A stretch of DNA of 21,802 bases from Saccoglossus kowalevskii (taxonomy: Eukaryota > Hemichordata > Enteropneusta > Harrimaniidae): the NCBI RefSeq assembly GCF_000003605.2, contig NW_003158729.1:120469-142270 (forward strand), given 5' to 3'. Positions within the stretch are counted from its first letter, which is position 1; every line of letters begins with the position of its first letter. Below the pieces are notes generated by a model. The model saw only the letters and a program-made list of their open reading frames with translations. It did no database searches and was not told where the DNA came from. A program made the position numbers and the translations under genes. Of the stretch, positions 1 through 11,200 are shown one piece after another.

Positions 1-85
1 TATGTGCCAAGTTTCATTGAAATCTGATGATTGTTTTTTGAGATATCAGTGGAACAGACACCCATACACACACACATATACAAGA
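1..85. repeat. Probable dispersed repeat end with (CA)n tail
   Basis: CCAAGTTTCATTGAAATCTGA, then GAGATATC, and an ACACACACA tail resemble a widespread invertebrate short-repeat layout. The similarity is from memory of the pattern only, and the left end is cut off by the window. Confidence 0.3.
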
Positions 86-777
86 GCCCCATTGTGTGCT
101 TTGCACACGCGAGTCAAACACAGATAGTCGAAACAGCCCTTAAAGTGGGAATTGTACTTCCCACATACAGAATATTGTGTATTCAGGAAGGATTAGAAAC
201 CCCACAATACTAGAAAAACAGGTACCATCCAAGGAACAACTATGACAAACTTCAAATGGAATAGAATTTTGTAAGTTCATCACAATTTCTATTTGAAATA
301 ATTATGCAAATGTTTTGCAAATTAATATGTACATTTCTATGACCACCATGGTTTACATGTGCTCAGGGCATGCAAGTCCCCTACCATTCATATTTCCTTT
401 AATATGTGACCCGTTTTTGAAAACATTCTGTATCGAATAACTTCACAACAAACTAGTGTGCTGGTAGGTACTATTGTTTATATACTATTGCGCTCACTAG
501 TTCTTGTTTAAAAATCGTTATAAATATTTTATTGTTTACTTGCTTCAATTAACAAACACAATGTCCTGCCACCTAAAAGCCATTTGTGATGTGATTTAAC
601 AAAATAAATCAAAACCTATTCATTTATATTCTAATGCAGTGCTTATGTGTTGCTTGAGCACATTTCAGTTTTAAAATTTATCCCAGCATTTTATTGGATT
701 TTGTGCATGTGACATCTTGCAATATTACACACCAAATTTTCAAAATTGCTTTCAAATCCTAATTACATCAAAGAAAA

Positions 778-989
778 TACTGTAAATGTATTAATTAGTC
801 ACTTGGTTTTGATTTCACCGATATTAAGTAAAATCCACTAAATTAAATCCAAGTCAACATGTAAAATAACAATAAAACTAAAACAATCCGTGTTTCCGTG
901 ACAAATTCATGAAATTTAAACACAGTGAAAGGCTAAAAACATCAAAATAGTGAAATGAAATGTCAGTGAAAATAAATGGTTTTACAGTA
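778..989. mobile_element. Older MITE copy of the same CTGTAAA family
   Basis: The ends are TA-CTGTAAA (778-786) and TTTACAG-TA (981-989). Inner arms are imperfectly complementary (for example TTGATTTCAC against TTCATTTCAC). Length (212 bp) and ends match the copy at 2585-2790. It is non-coding. Confidence 0.6.
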
Positions 990-2537
990 TGACAATTCCC
1001 TGTCCCTGTGTTTTTGGTTCAACTGACTATTATAGAATGTATGCAATGGTTCGTCCATGAACACTAGATAGCTAAATTACTTCTCACAAGGTAGGGGGTC
1101 CTAGAAAAATAGTTATGTTCAGAAACAACCACGATTGCATTGACATGAAATTCCAGGTTTTACTATTACTATGAGACTTCAGAGCGATTTATTCCAATTT
1201 AATTAGAGGATTGAAACCACAAAAATTTTCATACACAGATGGTTTTGAAGAATATAATAAACGATAATATTATCATATTAAAACAAGTCTGTTTGTCTGG
1301 TTAGTCACTGGATTGTGCGGTTTGACAAAAGTAATCACCAGCCCCTGCATTTGGATAGGATCAGAGGTTGGGTTTTCGGTTAGTTTGGACAAAAAATTTA
1401 CTGGACTGTGTAATTGGACAAGTATAATGACTGAATGTGAGCTAAAATGTGAAGAAGACATTTGGAGGGTAAAGATAACATGTCGTCTATGAGGAAACAA
1501 GCTTGGTCTGTCCCATATGGGTCTTGAAGTACTTGTGACCAACTACGTCCATGTATGGGTAGTAAACAATCACATGAATATCTGAAATTTGGTGATTTTT
1601 TCTTAAAATCATTTTGAATCAAGATGACATTTTATATTTGAACACAAAATGCATGAAATTAAAAAGAATGTTTTTTAGATTGCCAAATTTCAATGAAAAA
1701 CTTGATATTGTAACAGAGAATATTTCATCAAAGTTAAGACAGACCATTATAGATGATGACCATATTTGGTGCATCTAGGGTCAGATGACCAGTGATTTCA
1801 AAAAACTAAATAAACTGGTTTAAAAAATTGAATCGAAATCGCCCGACTGTAAGCACTGTTCATAGTGATTGTGGGTGTAGGATCAACTGATCAAAACAAG
1901 GAAACATGTACCGACACGAATTATTATTGCCAAAAATGCTAGCAAAGCATTAAAATTGAACACATTGCTGCATTGACACGCCTGGCATGTCGCCTGTTTC
2001 GTTAGTCAATATAAATGGCAAAGAATCACAACTAAAAACCATTTTTGGATCAGTTATGTGCAAAAATGGTATATGCTGGTTATTACTGCTAGTTCATTGA
2101 AATATACTACCATGTTGTTGATTTTGTCTTGCGACGCATATTATAATCCAAGAAAAAATATTGGGATAATTGGAAATTGACACATAACAACGTGATATAA
2201 ACAGCAAGTTTGTAGTGTGAGCATGTTATAATAAGGTTACTTATAAATGGTATGTTCGTGTATTTAGTAGCAGATATAAGACCTCTGGATAAAAATTAAA
2301 GATCTTAAATCTGCTACCAAATACCCTCGCTCATCTTCAATAATATCTAATTATAAAATACGTTATCCATATACATGTTGCGCTCTTGCTTCATTTGTTT
2401 TCCAAAAAGTCACCCAAAAATTTGAAAATTCTTCAATTTTGTAGTGGTAACAATGCTGTAGATGTCCTACGATCAGAGAGTCAGCATCTTTTTCTCTTTA
2501 CATATGCCATAATATCATCATATTTTGCAAATTTCTA
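990..2537. other. Non-coding stretch, no gene recognised
   Basis: This is AT-rich DNA. Minus-strand open frames between 1273 and 1622 overlap each other in different frames and show no recognisable domain or splice context. Confidence 0.5.
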
Positions 2538-2563
2538 GCAGTGAAATTGAGTGGTTTACAGTA
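2538..2563. mobile_element. Solo end of the same MITE family
   Basis: CAGTGAAATTGAGTGG followed by TTTACAGTA closely resembles the right end of the copy at 778-989 (CAGTGAAAATAAATGG then TTTTACAGTA). The opposite arm was not found, so this looks like a truncated copy lying 22 bp from the full element. Confidence 0.4.
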
Positions 2564-2584
2564 TATGATCCACTGTTACTCAGA

Positions 2585-2790
2585 TATTGTAAAATACTTT
2601 ATTTTAGCTCGAATTATCTTTCGCTGAAAAAGACTTTTTGGTAATTTTGTATGGAATTTATTTTCACTGATTTTTGACTGAGTTGAATGTAAAATATAGG
2701 GAAAAAGGTATATTTGCTGGATTTTTTTTTTCACTAAATCATTCCTTCAGCGAAAATAAATTCCAAGCGAAAATAAAGTATTTTACAGTA
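2585..2790. mobile_element. MITE with about 45-bp inverted arms and TA flanks
   Basis: The left end TATTGTAAAATACTTTATTT and the reverse complement of the right end (TACTGTAAAATACTTTATTT) match. The similarity continues inward through GAATT and TTTCGCTGAA to about 2629 / 2747. Both ends are bounded by TA, the target-site duplication expected for Tc1/mariner-type elements. No coding capacity is present. Confidence 0.75.
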
Positions 2791-5514
2791 TACATGTAGT
2801 ATCATATCAAACAAATGTAAATTTCCAAATATGAAATCAATTTATATAAATCAAGATTTATATTAAAATGAGAAACAAGACAAAACTAGAGTCAACAATG
2901 AAGACAAAATTAATCAAAAATTTTCTCGGGCCGGGACAGGTTCTTGAAATGCTTGATAATGAGACATTAGTCTTATTCCACACTTCAAGCAGTCAATTGT
3001 TATGTAAATTTTAAATATGTGCTTTGCATATATTATTAGAGAAAGAAATACTGGGCACCCTGTTATGATAGACAACATTAGGTATGTATGATCTATTTAT
3101 AGGGTAAATGTACACAAGGAAATGGTATTATCAAGATCCTGTTAAAGGAAGTACAAACATGCAATAAATCAACGAGTTTCACTGGCCAGCCGTAATAAAC
3201 AAATTTAACTATAAGCCCTGGTTTGATAACTGGGTACCTGCTTTTTGCAACATTGAAAAAATGTCACTAGAATTAATTTAACATTGTATTTAAGGAATAA
3301 AAGACAACATGTTGCCCATTATTGCAAAGTAACGAGGCAAAGACGAATATACACAATAATGTGTGAGACGCATTACATAATATCGGGCAGTGCAGAGATC
3401 AATTACAATTGTACATTATAAAAATCATTTAATAATTCAAAAAATGGTATATTTGTGTATCATACTGCAGAAGAAAGAAATCAGCTGTGTGGTTAGCACA
3501 GCTTGCATTTCAGTTAAATATACGCGCAGACTGTTCACAAGTGAGCAACATGTGAAAACACAATTATACCCTAGGTTATGTTTCAGATGAAAATTACCAC
3601 AAATCTCAATCAAACTGTCTATTGTTTTCCCAATCTATTTTAAATCCAATGAGGAAATAAACAGAAAATTAATTGTATTCCCCACCCCCATATTGCATAT
3701 GAATAAGGGTAAACATTAGAAATCAGACACAATCTAGATTTAATGTACATGTATTATAGCCTACATGTACCTATTCACTTCATCAGGGCTTCCACTAACT
3801 TATGGCAATCTCATTCAATTATTTTAAATTTGGCAAACACAAATGTCATTTTTGCCTCCAATCACTAAAAGGAATTTCCAAACAAATATTAAGTTAATTC
3901 TGTTAACACCCACAGGAAAAATGCCTCTAGAAATGAAAACGTAAATATTGTACACAAGGAAGTATTGACAATTTCTTCATGGAATGTACAAAATATAGAA
4001 AACGCTTCCAAAAAGTAAAAACACAAAAGAGCAGAAATTTATTTACCTAATGAGTACAACTGAAGAAACTTTCGTCAGACAGATTGGGGAATATTTATAC
4101 AACATTTTTTCTATTAGGAGAGAGTGCGCCGACTCCTGACAGTTTTTCATTTTAAACTACTTTATATTATATTTTATGTTACACTTTATTGGTGTACACT
4201 ACACAGATAGAAATGTTATTTTTAAAGATATTATTATTATTACACCCACAGAAATGTAAATTTACATCATGAAAAGATATTGTATACATTTTGGGTCATT
4301 CTGCTGTCGGCTACATTTAAAATTGACTTTTACTACCTATCTCACTAAATCTAGAGTGTCTTAGGTACCAGTGGTCATAAAAAATACCCTATAAATTTGC
4401 ATCCATACAGTTAGAACATTGTATGTGTGATTACTTGAGGTATCTTGAGCTGCATGTGCAACATTAATGAATTAATAATCATGAGGTGACAGCAATCTTC
4501 ACTACAAAATATACTTGTACGAGTAAAATCAATTGCTTATTTTAAACTTACATTGTATATTAATGGCGATGGTCACCGTAGCACCTCATGATCGAGTCCA
4601 ACGCATGACATATACACTACATGTAAAATTCACTGTTTCGTTGAAACAAAATGTGTATGCGTTTTGCATGTCAAATAATGCCCATTAAACATGCTGGCTC
4701 AGATATACAGATAACACATAACCTGAATAATCTAACTTTTAATTATGGTTTTAACTGATATGCATCAATTTGAGAGACAAAATCAGTCAATTAGATATGC
4801 AAATTGATCGGCACAAAAGGGCAAGTATGTGTAGGAGCGAAAAAAAAAAGAATAACAAATATTCTAAATTATGTTTATAAATATAGTTAGGATTGGTCAA
4901 ACTGAGGTGGTGGATCTACCAGACTAGTTATGCAGGTGAGTGGAATGTTAATTTGACCAGCGAACTCCTCAAAAGTGCTTTCAACAGTAAACACAGTCTT
5001 TTAGTATGAGAGAAATGTTAATTTAATAATTGTAGTCCGTTTGATGATCGGTATCTGCAGTTTCAGGTCATAGCATAGATGAAATTAAAACAGACTTCCA
5101 AAAATGCAGACATATTAAACCGAGGTACGTTATAAACTTGTAAATAGGGCAGGTCAGATTAAGGTTGTGTGCCTGGGTTAAATGTCATTCGATGATAAAC
5201 CACGATGGACAAACGGGCGGTAAATGGAAACTATGACCAGTTTAAAATTGCACATCGTATAAACAGTTTCTTCAAGATAGTATATACGATGATAAATTTG
5301 AAAAAACTTCATATATTTTTGCAAATTCAATGATTAATTTGTCGGGTGTTGAAACAGGAAGTGAATACGAATAAGGAAGTAGTAGAGTCTCTCCGACGGG
5401 ACAACTTGCAATGTGAAACACCACCCATGTCAATGAAAAGCAATCGCGCGAAAGCAAAACCGAGAAAACTGCCAAATTGTGACATTGTACATTCAATCAC
5501 TTACCTATGCCGTA
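2791..5514. other. Non-coding stretch, expected to be intron 1 and beyond of the 5547 gene
   Basis: If the first exon at 5515-5547 is real, its intron begins at 5514 on the minus strand and later exons should lie here. I scanned for acceptor-donor pairs bounding a stop-free reading segment and found nothing convincing. Composition is uniformly AT-rich. Confidence 0.4.
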
Positions 5515-5547
5515 TTTGGCATTGGTCGTTCGTCTCCAGCCCGACAT
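5515..5547 (-). CDS. Probable first coding exon of an unidentified gene
   Basis: On the minus strand ATG opens MSGWRRTTNAKYGI and stops at a consensus donor (ATAG|GTAAGTG), in phase 1. Upstream lies promoter-like sequence (see 5571-5665). I do not recognise the protein from these 14 residues. No following exon could be identified between 5514 and 1. Candidate acceptor-donor pairs, such as one near 4119-4049, gave no recognisable product. A 12-codon upstream frame (MAACCTMGASL) begins at about 5611 and ends before this ATG. Confidence 0.45.
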
Positions 5548-5570
5548 TTTAAAGCTAAAATCCGTCGATT

Positions 5571-5665
5571 TCTTTTATAGACTTGCGCCCATTGTACAGC
5601 AAGCAGCCATGTTAAAGATGTTGATCACGTGACAGTAAATGTCCAATCACGAACCGGAAGAGTGA
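5571..5665 (-). promoter_or_regulatory. Candidate promoter / 5' UTR upstream of the 5547 start
   Basis: Within about 90 bp there is a CCAAT on the plus strand (5642-5646), an ETS-like ACCGGAAG (about 5655-5662), a TCACGTGA E-box (about 5624-5631) and an AACATGGCTGC YY1-like motif. A TATAAAAGA sits at 5579-5571, only 24 bp above the ATG. CpG is locally more frequent than in the surrounding AT-rich DNA. The TATA-like string is close to the ATG, so transcription more probably starts further upstream, in the E-box/YY1 region. Confidence 0.4.
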
Positions 5666-5896
5666 GGTCATGACTTCAATCTGCAAAGCAGTTGCTAGAT
5701 TTGCTTATTTTGTTATGTCACGGACAATCAATCAATGTCTATTATTTAGTCAGCACTTCATCTCATTTGCATTTAATGAAATGAATATGTCACTTTCTTT
5801 GTTTCCATTTTACGGTATTTTTTCTTCTCACTTTCTGGTGTGGTTTCTCTTTGAACTTGATATTTGAATAGTTCTAGGTATGATTGCAATATATTC

Positions 5897-5914
5897 TTAA
5901 TTAATTAATTAATC
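5897..5914. repeat. (TTAA)n short tract
   Basis: The run TTAATTAATTAATTAAT is a four-copy tetranucleotide tract, self-complementary. Confidence 0.85.
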
Positions 5915-5978
5915 TCAAATACTAGTAGGTATCATAGATGCATGAGTCGTCACATTTACATTACATAGTAACTTAACA

Positions 5979-5996
5979 CATGGAGGTACCTCCATG
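5979..5996. repeat. Perfect 18-bp palindrome between direct repeats
   Basis: CATGGAGGTACCTCCATG is its own reverse complement. It is flanked by CTTAACACA at 5972-5980 and again at 5997-6005, so palindrome and direct repeats share a two-base overlap on the left side only. Function unknown. Confidence 0.85.
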
Positions 5997-6344
5997 CTTA
6001 ACACAATCGAAGTCTGTAAGATATTTATGCTCGCAAGCATGATGAGTATGATAACGGTTGGAACCCTGCCTATCTAACATTGTTATACCTGACCAATGCC
6101 CTAACCATTTCCAAATAACGACTCGGTCTAACATATCAGCATCCCTAATGGAGCTAAATGGTGTAATAGTTTGGATAGTGATAGAGGGACTGTGATGGTA
6201 CGCCGTACGCTGATTCTTCATTTACATGCACACATCTTATCGCTGAGGGCAGCATTTCATTGAATTCATGCTTATGACCTGTCGAAGCAAATACGCCAAT
6301 TCCGACCGCGACAACTTGAGGAAATGCAAAACATTACCTCAATT

Positions 6345-6476
<132 letters not shown>

Positions 6477-7364
6477 TATATTTCATTTTAAATCCTGGAA
6501 GGTGACATAGCAGTATTCGTTCGATGAAACACTGAAAAAACGCATGCGCTCCGATTCACTGCTACGTAATTCCGCTACTAGTTATACTAGGACTAACATA
6601 TTATTCGCCACCTTTTATAGCAGAATAGCAATAACCAACGCACAACAGAAATAATAAAATTTGAGTTTGATGTTCGAAATCTTTCGCTTATGTGAACTCC
6701 AGCATTTTTTCGTACAAATTTTTAAAAAAAATCATGAGTCGATGACTTCATCATTGTGCAAAATGCTTTATTCGGTACGAACTATTTTTTAAAACCAACT
6801 ACATACTAGTACATGAAAAAATGGAGAAAAGGATATGTTATATAGGATATGTATTTTCGTTTATTTATGTTAAAGGGGAGCAGAGGTCTAGTTTTTGTTA
6901 CTCTGTACATGAAATTTAAGATCTAAGAATGAATTCAGTCGATGAAAACAACTTGTATGTGCTGCGAAATATCGGGTATAAAACGGGCTATGAAGCAGAC
7001 GACAAACGCCCGCTTTGCCTGGCGTAATTTTGCCTATAGAGGGCCAGTCAATGACGTCATCGTGAACACTGATAATTCATTCTAGATAACCCATTCATTC
7101 TAGTACGTCAATCCCATAGAAGTTTCATCCACTAAAATCTATTAATTCTGAATAAGTACCCATTTTATATTGGTTGCTTCACAACTTTGTACTTTATGCT
7201 ACTTTCATAGAATGTGCATGATAGTACCAACATTTGGGCAAATGATTTATCATGGGAACCAACAGTTAACGGCTTAAACATCTACATATTCATGGATATC
7301 TGAATCATTTTTATGCGAAGAGTAGCTGGGTGACCAATTATTTGTTATCTGACTTTTGTGTAGA

Positions 7365-7412
7365 CACGGTTCCCGTCTCTTGCCGCTGCGCTACTGAGAC
7401 TCAGTATCGGTG
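7365..7412. repeat. Diverged relative of the 10244 hairpin element
   Basis: GGTTCCCGTCTC followed by a short GC-rich middle and CTGAGAC matches the start and the CTGAGA part of the element at 10244-10292. GTCTC and GAGAC can pair. It is probably a dispersed repeat. Confidence 0.4.
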
Positions 7413-7504
7413 CCCCCGATGGGCTTCTTAAAGCATTCATGGTCTTTTAATGATCTTGTTATAGCCACACCTAAGGAATAATATGCGTTGATTTCAATTT
7501 TAAT

Positions 7505-7960
7505 TTATCCAGTGACCAGTTTGTATCTATTTTGCGTTGTCTTAAGTGCATTATTTCGATTGAAACCTAATTTCCACTTTGTAGCATAAATAATGTCTAT
7601 GCTTAGGATGTTTTGCAAGTCATTGGGATTGTTGGTAATAAATGCTATATTATCTGCCCTAAATAGTTCTGGAATTAGTGTATCACCTATCACAACACCT
7701 AGTTTTAAATTCATAAACATTTAATAAGTAATGGTCTCAAGACACGTCCCTGTTTATCTCCTTCAGATTTTTCAAAATGATCTGTTTCAATTTCATTGAA
7801 GTTTACCTTGTTACGTATATTTACTCTCATTACTTAAGTTCTATAAATCTCCTGCATTAAAAAGAGTCACTTTCCGATCGCCACGCCAATCTCCACTAAA
7901 AGTTTTTGAGAAATCCTAACACAAATTAACATTGATTCATTGTTTTTTCGTACAGCAGAA
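7505..7960 (-). mobile_element. Degenerate LINE (non-LTR) reverse-transcriptase fragment
   Basis: Two minus-strand frames together show reverse-transcriptase block order. EKSEGDKQGRVLRPLLI (about 7780-7725) matches the G..QG..LSPLLF motif. After a frameshift, KLGVVIGDTLIPELFRADN follows, with the catalytic (F/Y)ADD degraded to RADN, then DLQNILS and a WKLGFN.N motif. This order is typical of LINE RTs of the Jockey/CR1/RTE type. Stops upstream of 7780, the frameshift near 7720 and the damaged catalytic pair mean it is dead. Weak RT-like debris may extend to about 8390 on the same strand, but I could not confirm it. No 3' tail or target-site duplication was found. Confidence 0.75.
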
Positions 7961-8399
7961 ATTCCCTTTAACATAAAATATTGTCTATTCTCCAAGTACT
8001 AAGTATGTTGTGACCCTCAATGCAATTCTTGGATGTTTGTGTATAATTTTGATATGCACTAGTTTCTGTATATTTTCGTGTGTTGTCTCAATACAGGTAA
8101 TAATTGGTTTATATCTCTGTAAAATATGATTGTAAAAATCACTTCTATCGCCCCTAAGGCCTTGTTCATTTTTCCCATTTCAATAATTTGTACGTTCTTC
8201 GTAATTACTAGTTTATCTGTATTAATGGTAAATGCGTTTACTTTAATTTAGTCATATATGTGCAAACAGTTGGTTTGGGACATATTCACCGTTTTACAAA
8301 ATAGCTTATTGCATCTTCAATCTCCTTAGTAACCGTTATCATCCATTCCAATGGATGAATCATGATAATTAGAGCCAACAGGGGTAGATAAAAGACGAA

Positions 8400-9573
8400 C
8401 TATTTATATTTTTCTAATAATATAGTTTCCCACTCCCGTGTTATCACTTTATGTGATGGGGTATGGTGAGGAAAGTGTTAAATCCAATGTATCCGATATA
8501 GTCATTGCCTTACCACTGTATGTAGTATGTTCACATCGAGCTCGTGACACCGTGCGATTCAGATGATACGAATTTCAACGAGAGACAATGTTTGTCAACG
8601 TACATGTTTTGTTTGTTTAAGTGCTTATACATATTATTAGAAAGATCAAACTAGTAATTAGTCAGCGGGAGACTTTACTACTTTTACGTTCTCCAGATGA
8701 ACCAATAATAATACTAATAATAATAACTTTATTGCATCCTTAGAAATACAATGTTTCTATCAGTTAATAGCAATAAAGATTAGTTGTGATAACTACTACT
8801 GCAAAAAGAAAGTTAGTTGTTAAAAAAGATAAAGCAAGTGTTACATATCAAATGGCATTTTTATTTCTTGATTGAAATGCATTATGAATATAGTTGCCAA
8901 TCTTTTTTATTATTACATCATCTTTTGAAGTCATGACAATAAACTTCTAAACTATTTCATGTCAAATCATAAAGTGGCCGCAACGGTGCGATGTTAATGC
9001 ACAACTTGGTGATGTCACTGATATGATCTATTTCCATTATTTAAGGTGGATGCCTACTCATAAATGCAAATACTCAAAACTTATATATTGTGAATAATGT
9101 GGTGCTTTTTGTTTCCCGAGTTATTTCAAAAATATGCACATGATAAATCAATGAACGTTGTCCTGTGATTTATGACCGTCCTTCACCAAAAGAGGGCGTC
9201 CTTATATTTCGCTATGGGTCACATAGCGACGAACACAGCGCGAGTCATGTACATGTCATCGTCTGTTTACTCGCAATTCGAACAAGTATGTTCAGGGTAC
9301 TGACATTCAGATGAACATGTTATATTAGTATAACGGCTGTTATGCCAGTCACACATCTTCCTAGTTGACACTAGTATTTTGCACTCTAGCGGCATTCATA
9401 CCCCCTGTTGGGGACGATATGACGTCAACTAATTTTGAGAGTATCAATACTATATATGGAAGTACCGAAATTTTTGAAAGGTTTCCATTGGGTGAACGAT
9501 TAATGTCAGAGTTGTATGGTTGAATGTTGTTATCCGAGTGAAATACTTTTGCGTGTTTGGTTGTTGGAGTTTT
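8400..9573. other. Non-coding stretch, no gene recognised
   Basis: There are short TAA tracts near 8707 and otherwise unique AT-rich DNA. The segment 9361-9573 borders the 68-bp array and may belong to the same element. CATTGGGTGAACG at about 9487 echoes the terminal ATTGGGTGAAT at 9914. Confidence 0.4.
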
Positions 9574-9913
9574 ATTGGTGGAATATACGCCCTTTGCATT
9601 CTGAATTCCAATGTACACTGAATGGAACATGTAATTTTATTATTGGTGGAATATACGCCCTTTGCATTCTGAATTCCAATGTACACTGAATGGAACATGT
9701 AATTTTATTATTGGTGGAATATACGCCCTTTGCATTCTGAATTCCAATGTACACTGAATGGAACATGTAATTTTATTATTGGTGGAATATACGCCCTTTG
9801 CATTCTGAATTCCAATGTACACTGAATGGAACATGTAATTTTATTATTGGTGGAATATACGCCCTTTGCATTCTGAATTCCAATGTACACTGAATGGAAC
9901 ATGTAATGTTATT
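9574..9913. repeat. 68-bp minisatellite, 5 apparently identical units
   Basis: Units begin ATTGGTGGAATATACGCCC at 9574, 9642, 9710, 9778 and 9846. A sixth start at 9914 diverges after ATTGGG. I see no difference among the five full copies apart from one G at the very end of the last (TAATGTT for TAATTTT). Each unit holds an EcoRI-type GAATTC palindrome and a CATTC...GAATG inverted pair. The minus-strand open frames here (MFHSVYIGIQNAKG repeats) come from the repeat. The array could be the internal tandem core of a Helitron-like or 'pearl'-type element of molluscs, but no ends were identified. Confidence 0.95.
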
Positions 9914-10243
9914 ATTGGGTGAATTGTGGAATAGAGCTTGCTAGGAAAGGGATAGACCTACAACACGTGACTACCACGTGCGGTCATAGCATGATGTGAG
10001 ACACGCCGCCGGCGTTAACTCGGTGTGTAATGTTGAGGGCACGGTGTTGGTGTCACACGTCCTAACAACTCATCACCATAGACAGTATACCAGTAAACAA
10101 GATTTTTGTGCGAAAAGTAGTTGATATGGGTAACCATATTATTTTTATCTCGGGGTTGCTCAATAGTCAATTTGCAATATGGTTAATAACACTAGTCATC
10201 GGTGTGATCTAAATCATGGACAACCATTAGGATGCGAAACTAG

Positions 10244-10292
10244 CCTGGTTCCCGTCTCTATAGGTCGCTATCGCCGGCGACTGAGAACCAGG
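10244..10292. repeat. 49-bp hairpin element with inverted ends
   Basis: CCTGGTTC at the left and GAACCAGG at the right are exact inverted repeats. Inside lie GTCGC/GCGAC arms and the palindrome TCGCCGGCGA, so either strand could fold into one long imperfect hairpin. It is GC-rich against an AT-rich background and bounded by TAG / TA. A related sequence lies at 7365-7412. Confidence 0.6.
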
Positions 10293-10820
10293 TACACACG
10301 CCCTCGGGCTCTGTACTTGGGCACGACCTGACTTAGGGGACGCGATAGTTCTTCTCCTAGCCTCAACAGATTACTGCCTGTTAGTGGCGTCACGGTGGAT
10401 GATGGTCCAGAATCATAGCGGATTCAGTCGTTGCTTGGACAATAACGAGAGCACCTCTCATACCACTGAGAAACGGCATACACAAATGTTATGTTTTTAA
10501 ATATGTCCTCGTTCACGGAAATAAATACACATATGCTATTCTATACAAATCACGATATTTATTTTTTAACTCAATGAAATCTTGGGTACATTAGTTTTCA
10601 CAATAAATAGTAATCATGTCATAATCACTGGATGTAAGAAGACAAGCTCGAAATCCCGCTTTCATTTCATAACCGTGGCGTTTTGTTGATGTCGTCCTGT
10701 TTCACAATCCAAGCTGGTCAGGTGATTGTAAAAAGTTGGCAGGCGGCAGCTATTTTAATTTGCGTATTACGCTAACAAGAAACTGGCTATAATTTTTTCA
10801 TAAATAATCTCCTTATATTT

Positions 10821-10826
10821 TTTATT
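10821..10826 (-). terminator. Candidate polyadenylation signal for the CNG gene
   Basis: The first AATAAA I can find on the minus strand after the channel's TAA lies here, about 315 bases downstream. The region is AT-rich, so chance occurrence is quite possible. Confidence 0.35.
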
Positions 10827-11140
10827 TTAATGTCAATAGAAAATGTGAAGTACTCAAGGCGAATAGCCATGTTATTACCCGGGAATATAACATTATACAA
10901 CAGCATACAAATAAATATATATCAAGGCAAAGCGGGATTGACACGGACGGCGTTAGTTAGGCGCCCTCATCGTTGTATTTAGCCGTTCTCGACTTGAAAT
11001 TCATCGTTGAGGGCACTGTAAGCAACAAACTGTATTGCAATCTTTACAAATACCAAGAATGAACAAATCATAGTAATTAGTAATCAGTAATAAAGGCAAT
11101 TTTGAAAATAATAGAAGTTGATTCGCTTCTAGCTAAATGA

Positions 11141-11200
11141 TTAATCTTCCCCGGTATTGGTTTCGTGTTTTTCATCGCTAACGTGGTCACGGTCTGGATG
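11141..11200 (-). CDS. CNG channel terminal exon
   Basis: A 60-bp terminal coding stretch follows a CTTTTAG acceptor. It encodes HPDRDHVSDEKHETNTGED and then TAA. The tail is short, hydrophilic and mostly acidic. The phase agrees with the preceding exon, and the stop is followed by AT-rich DNA as expected of a 3' UTR. The exon is small, so its assignment rests on the acceptor and phase. Confidence 0.65.
   Translation of the reverse strand, partial: HPDRDHVSDEKHETNTGED

Noticed and set aside
5670-5867. Plus-strand frame starting next to the 5547 promoter, considered as a divergent gene
   Set aside because: The translation is low-complexity hydrophobic with no donor or domain, so a bidirectional promoter is not supported.
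9361-9902. Several minus-strand frames starting MFHSVYIGIQNAKG
   Set aside because: They restart once per 68-bp unit and in shifted frames, so they reflect the tandem array and not a protein.
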